From: Bacteroidota bacterium
GTDB taxonomy: Bacteria; Bacteroidota; Rhodothermia; Rhodothermales; UBA10348
NCBI GenBank assembly: GCA_018623785.1
Contig: JAAZVD010000030.1
Coordinates: 1-10,604 of the forward strand
Length of the DNA stretch: 10,604 nucleotides
Reading direction: 5' to 3'
The notes under the pieces are model-generated. The model was not told the DNA's origin, made no database searches, and worked only from the letters and a program-made list of their open reading frames with translations. A program made the translations under genes and the position numbers. Shown piece by piece: positions 1-8,148 of this stretch; the first letter of the stretch is position 1; each line of letters opens with the position of its first letter.

Positions 1-3000
1 GGAACGCACCACGGTCGTCGTAGCTTGACGACCGTCCGCTTGTAACCGAACGAAGTAGACGCCCGCCGAGGTAGCAGCGCCGTCCCACGTGATAGCATGT
101 GAACCGGCTTCGTAATAGCCATCCACGAGCGTAGCAACCCTACGACCGATGCTATCATAGACTTCCAGGCGAACGGTACCGGCCCTTTCAAGTGACCACG
201 TCAGGCGCGTACGATCGTCAAACGGATTGGGAAAGGCCGTATCCAGCTCGAAGCGCGTGGCCTGCTCGAACATCATGTCGTCGGTTTGTGCCTTGAAGTC
301 GGCAGCAAACAATCGCCAATACTGGCTCACGCTGCCGCCTTCCTCCGAAGTGGCCAGAAACCGGACCTGTAACTGATCTCCAGTCCACGTAGAAAGGTCG
401 AACAGGGACTCCGTCCGCATGCCGCTGCCAATAAACGCTTTGCGATCATTGAGTGGGTTGTCGGGGTCGAGACGAGCCGTTCCGGGATAGTCGCCCTCGG
501 GCGCGAGCAACTGCCAGGTGACCCCGTTATCCGAGGAGACCTCCACCAGGCCCGCCGAGCCATCGCCGAACTTGGGCTCGTGGTCGAGCACCAAGAAAAG
601 CGCCGCTGCATTGGTTTCCGTATCCCGTGGATTCAGGACCAGTCCTGACAGCACTGCAGACGGCTGCGAGCGGAAAACCCATCCCTCGTCAAGGGCTTCC
701 CAATTCCCGTTGGCCCACACCGAATTAAGCGCCTCGTGGCTTCCGAATAGGCGAAAGCGGAGAGCAAACGGACCCGCCGAGATTTCATTGGCACCCACAT
801 CGGCCGCACGCAACCGCACTGTGAGCTCGTCCCCGGGCTGCGGGGCAAGCAAGAAATCCGTTGTAGCAGAAAAGCGGGTAAGATCATCCGGGGACTGCGT
901 CAGTCGGACCGTGCCCTGTGTCTGCGTAGAGCCTGAGTCCAGTACCCATTCCATCCAAGCATCCTGAATACCCAGGTCATCCGTCAGCGTGGCACCGACG
1001 GTCGGCGAGGCTGCCTGCGTGGAAAAGATCTGCAGCGACGGCGGTGCTTCCGTAAGAACGGGCTGCCCCTGATCCATGTCGCTGGTCGAACCGATGCTCA
1101 CGTTTTCAATCAACCACCCCGCAAAACGATCGCCCTGAGCGGAATTGCCTTGATTGGTCGCAAACACAAAGCGAATGTCAACGCCGTTCTCCCGTGGGAG
1201 CGCTGCACTGATGCGTCGCCACCCGTGACTGAAACCACCAAAGGCTGGATGACCCGCCATCGGGTTCTGACCCACTGCGGACAAAGTGCCATTGTAGCCT
1301 CCTTCCGGTTGTAGGATCTCCCACTCAGGCCGGGCTCCGCTGCGGACTTCAATGAATCCGCCATCGTACAGGATACCGCCCGTTTCTGCCGGATCTGGCC
1401 TACCTTCCGCCTCCGTGTCTACGTAGTGCCAGAAACGCAGAAAGGTCGGTTCGATACGCGCCAGGTTCAACGTCGGAAGCTGGAGATACGAGACAGACGC
1501 GTCGGTCGTATAGGCTGTCTCGGCGCCGGTTACGGCCACAGCGCCCCCGCCGGGAGTAACCCGGGTACCGTATCCCGGGGCTGCTGATTCCCACTGCCCG
1601 TCGAAGACCAGGCCAGACACGTGTGCATCAAAATCATACGACCTGACCAACGCGCCTGCCGTCACGTTGAAGGTAAATCGGCCCGCCTCGGGAAGCCGCG
1701 TTGCATTCTTCTGTACCGATGCATCCACTGCCTCAATAACGTATTCGACCGTCGATCCGTTTTCGATCATCGACAGCGGGATAGCCATGGGCTGATCAAA
1801 CGCACCATTGCCCTCTGAAAGAACATCCGTGCCCGTGGTAACGCTGATCCCATCGGGCGAGAAAACCTCCCAGACAACCGTTACGCTGGCAACACCGAAG
1901 TTATCCTCCGCAGTACCTGCCAACCGCACCGGCCACTCCAGAAAGGTTGCCATCTCGACGGGGTCGTGGCTAAGGAGCGGGGGACCGTCATCCACACCCA
2001 CCACAAACGAATACAGGCTGGCCGGGGCGCCGGCAGGATCAAGCGTAACATTGTTGATTTGGTCTCGCGCAGACAGATAATAATGGACCGTATCCACGTC
2101 CGCCGGCAGCACCAGCTCGCCCCGATACACATCGCCTCCAACCGGATTCATGACCACCACTTGCTCCGGCGTTGACGGCGTAAACCAAGTCATCTCGACC
2201 CGCTCAATGGATGCCGAAACACCTCGAACGGTCGCATCCACGACGATAGGAACATCGCCCCGCTCGGTACTGAGCAAGGCTTCGTGCTCCACTATCGGTC
2301 CGTACTGCGAGGCATTGACCAAGCCTCGTGACGAAAAAATATCGATCAGCTGCCCGGCGTGGACCCCGCCATAGTAATCGAAGTCCGCCTGAATGACTGC
2401 TTGCGCCGCATCAGCAAAGGTAACCGGAGACTCCAGATAATAATGGGACAGTAAGACGAGGTGATCAGTGATACTCCGCCCGTATGCATCCCACACCTCC
2501 ATCAAGGTGGTAGCCCACATCCGCCCATCATCGTGTACGCTGCATCCAGCGCCACTCGTCGACGCTACGCACACATCACCAGGATATACCCCCTCGTGGT
2601 CCAAGTAGCGCCCCCTCCAGATCTGACCCTCGCCGCTGTCCCACAGGAACACCCAGCGCCAGTCATCACGCAGAGCCCTGCCCGACTCAACCAGATTACG
2701 GTAATAAGAGGCCTGCCAATAGTCAGAAAATCCCTCGTGCAAGGCACGGCCTTCCAGTGTGGTCAGCAGGCCCGGAGCAGCAGCATTGAGCAGCGCATGA
2801 CCGTATTCGTGGATGACAACGGATGGGTCTTCGGCATCATCCACGCCGCCGCTGCCAAACATGATCATGTTCCGATCGGGGTAGTAAAATGAATCATCCC
2901 GCGTAATGCCGTGCGGATTGATTTCCACCCCCTCATGTTGAACATCCAGAATGCCCAGGCTCTGAACATAGCGCTGACTGGCATCAACATGGTGGTAGAC

Positions 3001-4059
3001 ATTAACAGCCTCGAACCGTTCATCGGACCGATCAAAAAAGAAATCGTTCGGTCCGTCCGCGGCCGGCGGATCGTATACCGTGGTACCTGCCGTGTTGTAT
3101 CCTACGATCCGGACGAACGGTCCTTGAAGAATCCACTTCCCGTCCGCATCCTGGGTGATATCCCGCAGGGTAACGACAGAGCGAGCTGCATCCAGTTCAG
3201 CATTTGTCTGATCATTGTTGTCCACGTAGGGAGGGGCGTATCCGGCACCCGTAGCAAAAAGCGGATCTGGATCGAATGCGTACCCCGACCCGTCCGCCGC
3301 GTGCCCGGATCCGTCCGCATGAACCCGAGGGCTTTCCAGATGACCGGCCCCGTGATCGTCTTTGGAAAGCGCCTGATCAAACGCAGCAAGGATTTTTCCA
3401 GAGCGGGCATCCACCCAGACCTTGTATTCAGCCGGTTCGAACGCCGGCCAAAGCGTCATCTCCCATGCGAGTCGTGGCGCAGCAGGATCATGGATGACGA
3501 GGCGCGGCTCGCCGACACGTCCACGGTCACGGGCTAATTCCCTGAGCGCCCTTTCACTCGCTTCCTCGACAGTAAGCGCTGGTCGCACATCGAAGGTCTC
3601 CTCCTGCGCCTTTACCGGCTCGAAGGAACTGGTCACCATGCTGACCCGTCCCTCTCGATCCATATTCACCCGAACCCTCCCGTTGGCAACAGGAATCCCC
3701 TTGAAGGTCTGCTCATAGGTCACATGCCGGCTGCGCTCACGGCGCTCATCCCGAATCAGATCCAATTCCCTGGCATCGGACGACCAACCGAACGAGGAAG
3801 CTTCCTCTTGAAGAAAGCGCTCGGGCCGACGATAGAGGTGCTCCTTTGACACCGCATATCTGGCCAGCGTCAATCCAGAGGCACTGTCGATGCGGGCGTT
3901 TGGGATCCGACGGATCGGCCGCATCGGCGCGATGGCTTCATGCTGCCCCCGTTCCAAGACCTTACGGGGTACCGTCTGCCGAGCATAGGCGGCGTCTGGC
4001 ATCCCGAAGGCAGGAAGCAGAACTACCATCAGTAAGAGCGTCGAAAAAAGATTGGGCAT
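1..4059 (-). CDS. Secreted thermolysin/fungalysin-type (M4/M36-like) zinc metalloprotease with type IX secretion sorting domain; 3' end beyond window
   Basis: Exported zinc endopeptidase. The frame is open for 1353 codons from ATG 4059-4057 to base 1, with the stop outside the window. Residues 1-26 form a signal peptide (hydrophobic core LLLMVVLLPAF, likely cleavage after AYA). Residues ~70-150 resemble the FTP propeptide (YEQTFKGIPVANGRVRV), and ~155-235 a PepSY-like inhibitory segment. The catalytic domain carries HEYGH at 417-421 (bases 2797-2811) and a probable third zinc ligand Glu442 in HEGFSDY, with a later VHDDGRMWA block (His509) typical of M36-like enzymes. From ~565 come beta-rich Ig-like stretches, then two related jelly-roll/MAM-like segments (~805-990 and ~1105-1255) separated by another Ig-like stretch. 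The end (~1276-1353) is a type A sorting domain with FPNPF at 1276-1280 and GVYFVRL at 1333-1339. The protein should cross the inner membrane by Sec and the outer membrane by T9SS, then be activated by propeptide removal. No Shine-Dalgarno precedes the start, which is set by the signal peptide. Exact family (M4, M36 or unassigned) is uncertain. Confidence 0.9.
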   Translation of the reverse strand, partial: MPNLFSTLLLMVVLLPAFGMPDAAYARQTVPRKVLERGQHEAIAPMRPIRRIPNARIDSASGLTLARYAVSKEHLYRRPERFLQEEASSFGWSSDARELDLIRDERRERSRHVTYEQTFKGIPVANGRVRVNMDREGRVSMVTSSFEPVKAQEETFDVRPALTVEEASERALRELARDRGRVGEPRLVIHDPAAPRLAWEMTLWPAFEPAEYKVWVDARSGKILAAFDQALSKDDHGAGHLESPRVHADGSGHAADGSGYAFDPDPLFATGAGYAPPYVDNNDQTNAELDAARSVVTLRDITQDADGKWILQGPFVRIVGYNTAGTTVYDPPAADGPNDFFFDRSDERFEAVNVYHHVDASQRYVQSLGILDVQHEGVEINPHGITRDDSFYYPDRNMIMFGSGGVDDAEDPSVVIHEYGHALLNAAAPGLLTTLEGRALHEGFSDYWQASYYRNLVESGRALRDDWRWVFLWDSGEGQIWRGRYLDHEGVYPGDVCVASTSGAGCSVHDDGRMWATTLMEVWDAYGRSITDHLVLLSHYYLESPVTFADAAQAVIQADFDYYGGVHAGQLIDIFSSRGLVNASQYGPIVEHEALLSTERGDVPIVVDATVRGVSASIERVEMTWFTPSTPEQVVVMNPVGGDVYRGELVLPADVDTVHYYLSARDQINNVTLDPAGAPASLYSFVVGVDDGPPLLSHDPVEMATFLEWPVRLAGTAEDNFGVASVTVVWEVFSPDGISVTTGTDVLSEGNGAFDQPMAIPLSMIENGSTVEYVIEAVDASVQKNATRLPEAGRFTFNVTAGALVRSYDFDAHVSGLVFDGQWESAAPGYGTRVTPGGGAVAVTGAETAYTTDASVSYLQLPTLNLARIEPTFLRFWHYVDTEAEGRPDPAETGGILYDGGFIEVRSGARPEWEILQPEGGYNGTLSAVGQNPMAGHPAFGGFSHGWRRISAALPRENGVDIRFVFATNQGNSAQGDRFAGWLIENVSIGSTSDMDQGQPVLTEAPPSLQIFSTQAASPTVGATLTDDLGIQDAWMEWVLDSGSTQTQGTVRLTQSPDDLTRFSATTDFLLAPQPGDELTVRLRAADVGANEISAGPFALRFRLFGSHEALNSVWANGNWEALDEGWVFRSQPSAVLSGLVLNPRDTETNAAALFLVLDHEPKFGDGSAGLVEVSSDNGVTWQLLAPEGDYPGTARLDPDNPLNDRKAFIGSGMRTESLFDLSTWTGDQLQVRFLATSEEGGSVSQYWRLFAADFKAQTDDMMFEQATRFELDTAFPNPFDDRTRLTWSLERAGTVRLEVYDSIGRRVATLVDGYYEAGSHAITWDGAATSAGVYFVRLQADGRQATTTVVRS

Positions 4060-4173
4060 GAAAGGGAGCTGTGCAAGTACGGACCTGCCCTGCAGGGAAA
4101 ATGGACGTGACCGTCGGTTCCAACGGCACCGACCGCTTCAAGACTCGTCAAGCAAGGTTTCCGTAACTGTTCC
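4060..4173. other. metK-protease intergenic spacer with a palindrome and a short inverted repeat
   Basis: This 114-bp spacer lies between the metK stop and the protease start, both on the minus strand. It contains a perfect 10-bp palindrome CCCTGCAGGG at 4088-4097 and a 6-bp inverted repeat GTCGGT/ACCGAC at 4113-4118 and 4128-4133 with a 9-base loop. Neither is followed on the minus strand by a convincing T-run, so a metK terminator is not shown. I found no clear promoter for the protease here, so read-through from metK is possible. Confidence 0.4.
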
Positions 4174-5343
4174 CTATGCCATCGATGCAGCGGCTGACTT
4201 AAGGGCGTCCACATGATCCAAGGCTTCCCATGAAAATTCGTTCCGCCCGAAGTGCCCATAGGCCGCCGTTTTGGCGTATCCGGGCTTTAGTAGATCCAGC
4301 CGCTCAATGATGGCCTTCGGTCGGAGATCGAACACTTCCCGCACGACGTCGACCATGCGCTGGTCACTGAGATGCCCTGTTCCGTAGGTATCCACGTGGA
4401 TGGAAATAGGATCTGCAACACCGATGGCATAGGCAACCTGCACCAAGACCTCGTCAGCCAAATCGGCCGCAACAAGGTTCTTGGCCACGTGACGAGCGGC
4501 GTACGCTGCACTGCGGTCAACCTTCGAGGGATCCTTTCCGGAAAATGCACCACCCCCGTGAGCCCCTTTGCCGCCGTAGGTATCCACAATGATCTTCCGA
4601 CCCGTCAGCCCCGTATCTCCGTGAGGCCCGCCGATAATGAATTGACCCGTTGGATTGACATGCAGAATCAGGTCCTCATCGATCAGATGGGCCGGAATGA
4701 TCCGGGGGATCAGGTGCTGGCGCACATCCTGCTTGATTGTGGACATTTCCACCCCGGGATCATGCTGGGTTGAGACAACTACCGTGTGGATACGCTTGAT
4801 CGTCTTGCCATCATCCTCGTACTCAACGGTCACCTGCGCCTTCGAGTCCGGGCGAAGGTAGCCCATGATCTTCTCGGTCTTCCGGATGCTTGCCAATTCG
4901 CGCATGAGACCGTGCGAAAAGCTCAGCGCCATGGGCATCAACTCCGGCGTTTCACGCGTGGCGTAGCCGAACATCATCCCCTGATCCCCTGCCCCTTGGT
5001 CATGATGCAGCCCCTTGTCGTCATCCACCCCCTGGGCAATGTCAGAGCTCTGCTCATGAATCGTGGTCAGTACGCCACAGGAGTCTCCGTCGAAGCGGAG
5101 GGCCGGATCCACGTAGCCGATTTCTCGGATAACCTGCCGGGCTATCTCCTGTACATCCACATACGCTTCCGTGGTCACCTCACCCGAAAGAACAACCAAC
5201 CCGGTCGTAACGAGCGTCTCGACGGCCACACGGCTCCTGGGATCCTGTGCCAGCATGGCATCCAGGACGGCATCAGAAATCTGATCGGCCACTTTGTCCG
5301 GATGACCTTCGGACACGGATTCAGACGAAAAAAGAAACGACAT
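4174..5343 (-). CDS. metK: S-adenosylmethionine synthetase (methionine adenosyltransferase)
   Basis: Cytoplasmic enzyme that makes S-adenosylmethionine from methionine and ATP, releasing phosphate and pyrophosphate. The 389-residue length is normal for bacterial MetK, and the protein is complete with all three family domains. Visible signatures are SEGHPDK at 11-17 (His14, Asp16 and Lys17 at the ATP/phosphate site), the methionine-site loop GAGDQG at 117-122, [12 protein letters not shown] at 239-250, and the P-loop-like GGGAFSGKD at 263-271. The start at 5343 gives the standard [18 protein letters not shown]-terminus. No Shine-Dalgarno is evident, and a plausible sigma-70-like promoter lies about 70 bp upstream. 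The gene is transcribed divergently from acpP and lies 114 bp upstream of the secreted protease on the same strand. No canonical SAM riboswitch was recognised in its leader. Confidence 0.98.
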   Translation of the reverse strand: MSFLFSSESVSEGHPDKVADQISDAVLDAMLAQDPRSRVAVETLVTTGLVVLSGEVTTEAYVDVQEIARQVIREIGYVDPALRFDGDSCGVLTTIHEQSSDIAQGVDDDKGLHHDQGAGDQGMMFGYATRETPELMPMALSFSHGLMRELASIRKTEKIMGYLRPDSKAQVTVEYEDDGKTIKRIHTVVVSTQHDPGVEMSTIKQDVRQHLIPRIIPAHLIDEDLILHVNPTGQFIIGGPHGDTGLTGRKIIVDTYGGKGAHGGGAFSGKDPSKVDRSAAYAARHVAKNLVAADLADEVLVQVAYAIGVADPISIHVDTYGTGHLSDQRMVDVVREVFDLRPKAIIERLDLLKPGYAKTAAYGHFGRNEFSWEALDHVDALKSAAASMA

Positions 5344-5414
5344 GGGGTTCCGGGAGAATGAAGTTGGACAAGTGTCCTGAAATATTTGGGTGCAACGCCT
5401 TTTTCTAAACGATG

Positions 5415-5443
5415 ATTCGATTCCAATGCGAAGGTTGGGTCAA
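5415..5443 (-). promoter_or_regulatory. Candidate metK promoter (-35 TTGACC, 17-bp spacer, -10 TCGAAT)
   Basis: Read on the minus strand, TTGACC (5443-5438) and TCGAAT (5420-5415) are 17 bp apart and match the sigma-70 consensus at 5 of 6 and 4 of 6 positions. The -10 lies about 71 bases before the metK ATG, leaving a leader of roughly 65 nt. Many Bacteroidota use a different consensus (TTTG and TAnnTTTG), which is not found here, so the assignment is tentative. Confidence 0.35.
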
Positions 5444-5469
5444 GCAAATGCCGCCTGATTGCTTCTCCT

Positions 5470-5538
5470 CGCCTTGAGGCGTAGTTTTTGTGGCTATGTA
5501 CCCCCGTGTGTAGCCAATCACAGCCAACCCGGGGGGTT
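5470..5538 (+). promoter_or_regulatory. Hairpin-rich acpP leader (three predicted stem-loops)
   Basis: Three short inverted repeats lie in series in the 120 bases before acpP. CGCC-TTGA-GGCG at 5470-5481 is followed by TAGTTTTTG. At 5492-5515, GGCTATGTAC and GTGTGTAGCC can form a 10-pair stem (seven Watson-Crick pairs, three G-U) with a CCCC loop. AACCC-GGG-GGGTT is at 5526-5538. They could be folded leader RNA, or the first could be a weak terminator. No known riboswitch class is recognised. The pairing is read directly from the sequence; any function is inference. Confidence 0.35.
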
Positions 5539-5576
5539 ATGTGCGGAGATCACCCCGCTCTTCACCAGACACTTTC

Positions 5577-5581
5577 AGGAG
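5577..5581 (+). promoter_or_regulatory. Shine-Dalgarno AGGAG of acpP
   Basis: AGGAG sits 8 bases before ATG 5590. It decides the start of acpP over the upstream in-frame ATGs at 5488 and 5539, which would add residues that do not look like acyl carrier protein. It is the only clear Shine-Dalgarno among the genes of this window. Confidence 0.75.
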
Positions 5582-5589
5582 AACACGTT

Positions 5590-5826
5590 ATGTCCGATAT
5601 CGCAGGCAAGGTACAGTCGATCATCGTTGAGAAACTGGGCGTTGACGAAGCAGATATTTCCGATGACGCATCCTTCACCAACGACCTGGGAGCCGACTCC
5701 CTTGACACGGTAGAGCTCATCATGGAGTTCGAAAAAGAATTCGACATCACGATCCCGGATGAGGACGCCGAGAAGATTGCCACCGTTGGCGACGCCGTGT
5801 CCTATCTGACCGAGAAGTCTGCCTGA
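5590..5826 (+). CDS. acpP: Acyl carrier protein
   Basis: Small acidic cytoplasmic carrier that holds growing acyl chains on a 4'-phosphopantetheine arm during type II fatty acid synthesis. The 78 residues are standard length. The attachment motif [10 protein letters not shown] is intact, with Ser37 as the phosphopantetheine site. The recognition helix that follows ([19 protein letters not shown]) is strongly acidic, as needed for docking to synthase enzymes. The start at 5590 is supported by AGGAG at 8 bases and by the usual [13 protein letters not shown] N-terminus. It is followed 48 bp later by fabF, its condensing-enzyme partner, so the two are probably one operon. Plsx/fabH/fabD/fabG genes are not adjacent. 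Confidence 0.97.
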   Translation: MSDIAGKVQSIIVEKLGVDEADISDDASFTNDLGADSLDTVELIMEFEKEFDITIPDEDAEKIATVGDAVSYLTEKSA

Positions 5827-5874
5827 AACCAGGAAGACCTCCTCTGACCATCTATTCCTGTTCCATTTCCTCGT

Positions 5875-7134
5875 ATGAGCCGATCTACCCGCAGGGTTGT
5901 CGTAACAGGAATGGGCGCGTTGACTCCGATCGGCAACGATGCGGACACCTTCTGGAAGGCCATGATGGCTGGAAAAAGTGGTGCAGCGCCCATCACGTAT
6001 TTCGACACCGAACAGTACGCGACTACGTTCGCCTGTGAGCTGAAAGATTTCGATGCTGTCGAGCTGCTGGATCGCAAGATCGCTCGGCGGTTGGATCCCT
6101 TCTGCCAGTACGCCATGGTCGTAGCCGATCAGGCGCTGTCAGATGCCGGCATCGACTCTGGAACGCTGACAGCAGAGCAGCAAGAGCGGATTGGTGTCAT
6201 TTATGGATCAGGGATCGGGGGCTTGCAGATCCTTTTCTCCCAAGCCCAAGTGCTGTCCGAAGATGGTCCTCGCCGGGTCTCCCCGTTTTTCATCCCCATG
6301 ATGATTCCGGACATCGCGGCAGGCCAGATTTCGATCCGGCATGGTCTGCGGGGGCCCAACTACTCCTGCGTATCTGCCTGCGCAACCGGTAACAATAATA
6401 TCGGAGACGCTTTCATGTTGATCCGGTTAGGACACATGGACGCAGCTGTCACCGGGGGCAGTGAAGCCAGTATATCAGAGCTCGGCGTCGGTGGATTCAA
6501 CGCGCTCAAAGCGTTGTCGACACGGAACGATGACCCGCCAACGGCATCCCGCCCGTTCGATGCCACGCGCGACGGTTTCGTGCTCGGCGAAGGCGCAGGA
6601 GCGTTGTTTATCGAAGAGCTCGAACACGCGAAGGCGCGTGGCGCACGCATTTACGCCGAAATCAAAGGCGTGGGAATGAGCGGTGATGCGCACCACATCA
6701 CGGCGCCAGACCCGGATGGCGTGGGCGCGCGCAATGCCATGCTCGCATCACTCCGGGATGCGGAACTGAACCCCGAAGCGGTGGACTACCTGAACATGCA
6801 CGGCACGTCCACCGGCCTCGGGGACGTTGCCGAGACCAACGCCATCAAGGGAGTCTTCGGGGACCATGCCTACAGGATGAACCTGTCATCCACCAAGAGC
6901 ATGACAGGACATCTCCTCGGCGCCGCCGGCGCCGTCGAGGCCATTGCGGCCATCGGTGCCATTACGCATCAAACCATTCCGCCAACGATCAACTTCGAAC
7001 ACCCCGACCCGGAATGTGATTTGAACTACACGTTCAACAAGCCGGTCGAGCGCGAAGTAAATGTGACCATGTCGAACGCCTTCGGCTTCGGTGGCCACAA
7101 TACAAGTATCGTCTTCGCCAAGTACGAAGAGTAG
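5875..7134 (+). CDS. fabF: Beta-ketoacyl-ACP synthase II
   Basis: Elongating condensing enzyme of type II fatty acid synthesis: it takes an acyl group from ACP and condenses it with malonyl-ACP, releasing CO2. The 419-residue length fits the KAS II family and the protein looks complete. The catalytic triad is visible as Cys169 in VSACATG, His309 in NMHGTSTG and His346 in KSMTGHLLGAAG, with the conserved Lys341. The N-terminal RRVVVTGMGALTPIG and the C-terminal NAFGFGGHNTS glycine-rich loop are also typical. Small departures from the commonest sequence are GNNNIGDA after the catalytic Cys and Gly where HGTSTP usually has Pro; neither removes a catalytic residue. It lies 48 bp after acpP with no strong ribosome binding site. 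Many related genomes place rnc next; here it is a lipoprotein hydrolase after a 165-bp gap. Confidence 0.97.
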   Translation: MSRSTRRVVVTGMGALTPIGNDADTFWKAMMAGKSGAAPITYFDTEQYATTFACELKDFDAVELLDRKIARRLDPFCQYAMVVADQALSDAGIDSGTLTAEQQERIGVIYGSGIGGLQILFSQAQVLSEDGPRRVSPFFIPMMIPDIAAGQISIRHGLRGPNYSCVSACATGNNNIGDAFMLIRLGHMDAAVTGGSEASISELGVGGFNALKALSTRNDDPPTASRPFDATRDGFVLGEGAGALFIEELEHAKARGARIYAEIKGVGMSGDAHHITAPDPDGVGARNAMLASLRDAELNPEAVDYLNMHGTSTGLGDVAETNAIKGVFGDHAYRMNLSSTKSMTGHLLGAAGAVEAIAAIGAITHQTIPPTINFEHPDPECDLNYTFNKPVEREVNVTMSNAFGFGGHNTSIVFAKYEE

Positions 7135-7187
7135 CGCCCGTTGTGTTCACGTAGATGATGCGTGCTGAGGTGGGCGGCGCGTACTGT

Positions 7188-7226
7188 GGCAGACGCCGTG
7201 CGTTCAAGGCAGACGGCGTGCGTTCA
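7188..7226 (+). repeat. Two-copy tandem repeat, 20-bp period
   Basis: The 19-base unit GGCAGACGCCGTGCGTTCA at 7188-7206 recurs at 7208-7226 as GGCAGACGGCGTGCGTTCA, one mismatch, with one base between copies. It lies in the fabF-hydrolase spacer, 74 bp before the chosen start at 7300. It may be a slippage duplication or a paired protein-binding site; nothing in the sequence decides between these. Confidence 0.7.
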
Positions 7227-7299
7227 GGTTGCTGAATTCGATGGATTCCCGGTGCATGGTTGTATTTTAAGCGGCACCGTCACCCGCCTCCGCTGTGCC

Positions 7300-8148
7300 A
7301 TGTATTCACGACATCCCGTCCGCGCCGGCATTGCCGCCAGCTTCTTCGTATCTGCCGTCCTGCTCTCGGCATGCCGCACCACAACGCCCGCGGCAGACCC
7401 AACCCCGGCCGAGACCGGTTTTCTTGACCGCAGTATCGACATAGGCACTACCACGCACCGTTATCAAGTGTATGTGCCCTCCAACTATACGCCCTCGCGT
7501 GAATGGCCGTTGGTTCTGTTTCTGCACGGCGCCGGCGAGCGGGGTTATGAAGGACTCAGTCAAACCCATGTCGGATTGGGTCGGGCTATCCGTTTCAACC
7601 CAGAGCGCTGGCCAGCTGTCGTGGTATTTCCCCAACTACCTCCGGGAGGCAACTGGTCGGAGGTAACCGAGCCCATCGGTATGCAGGCTCTTCAAGCTAC
7701 CATGGACGAGTTCGCCATCGATACAAGCCGCGTCTACCTTACGGGCCTATCGATGGGGGGATATGGTTCCTTGTTTCTGGGCAGTCGTCACGGGGATCAG
7801 TTCGCAGCGCTGGTTGCCATCTGCCCCACCGTGGGGAATGGTAACGGCTACCCCTTTCTTGCTGGATCATCCTACGAAGGCGCCATCGAGGGTACAGCAC
7901 GGAACCTGGCCACGCTACCCGTGTGGCTTTTCCATGGTGAGGACGACGCCGTTTTCTCTGCATCCATATCCGCAGATCTTGCCCAAGCCATGCAGGATAT
8001 TGGTGCCGATATTCGCTACACGGAGTACGCGGATACTGGGCACAACGCATGGGATCCGGCCTATGACACCTTGGATATGATTACCTGGTTGTTTCAACAG
8101 CGAAAAACAGACCATGCCCAAACTGATTCCCCAACCCTCCATCATTGA
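7300..8148 (+). CDS. Lipoprotein alpha/beta-hydrolase (predicted peptidase/esterase, COG4099-like)
   Basis: Probable membrane-anchored serine hydrolase acting on the periplasmic or outer face of the envelope; the natural substrate (ester or peptide) is not determined. Of the in-frame starts, ATG 7300 is chosen because it gives a lipoprotein signal peptide: basic residues, hydrophobic core (GIAASFFVSAVLL), then lipobox LSAC with lipidated Cys25. The frame is open back to a GTG at 7162, but that extension is unlike a signal sequence. The 282-residue protein has an oxyanion-type HGAGERG, nucleophile elbow GLSMGG with Ser151, acid Asp216 in HGEDDAVF and His248 in TGHNAWD, a complete catalytic triad. 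The order and the HGAGERG block resemble predicted peptidases and phospholipase/carboxylesterase relatives. The last 35 bp overlap the downstream cupin gene, which suggests translational coupling. No Shine-Dalgarno is visible. Confidence 0.85.
   Translation: MYSRHPVRAGIAASFFVSAVLLSACRTTTPAADPTPAETGFLDRSIDIGTTTHRYQVYVPSNYTPSREWPLVLFLHGAGERGYEGLSQTHVGLGRAIRFNPERWPAVVVFPQLPPGGNWSEVTEPIGMQALQATMDEFAIDTSRVYLTGLSMGGYGSLFLGSRHGDQFAALVAICPTVGNGNGYPFLAGSSYEGAIEGTARNLATLPVWLFHGEDDAVFSASISADLAQAMQDIGADIRYTEYADTGHNAWDPAYDTLDMITWLFQQRKTDHAQTDSPTLHH

Noticed and set aside
2911..3537. A 208-codon plus-strand open frame opposite the protease gene
   Set aside because: It lies antisense to a clearly conserved part of the protease, has no recognisable family features, and is explained by GC-biased codon use of the real gene.
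4113..4133. Rho-independent terminator after metK
   Set aside because: The stem is only 6 bp with a 9-base loop and no adjacent T-run on the minus strand.
5344..5460. Possible SAM riboswitch upstream of metK
   Set aside because: No canonical SAM-I, SAM-II or related core could be recognised by eye in the minus-strand leader. A covariance-model search (Infernal with Rfam SAM families) would settle it.
5488..5516. acpP promoter TTGTGG with TAGCCA at 17 bp
   Set aside because: The -10 element matches consensus at only two positions and the Bacteroidota-type motif is absent, so I do not call it.
5488..5589. Longer acpP reading frame starting at 5488 or 5539
   Set aside because: The extension is not acyl-carrier-like, and a good AGGAG sits 8 bases before ATG 5590, which yields the standard 78 residues.
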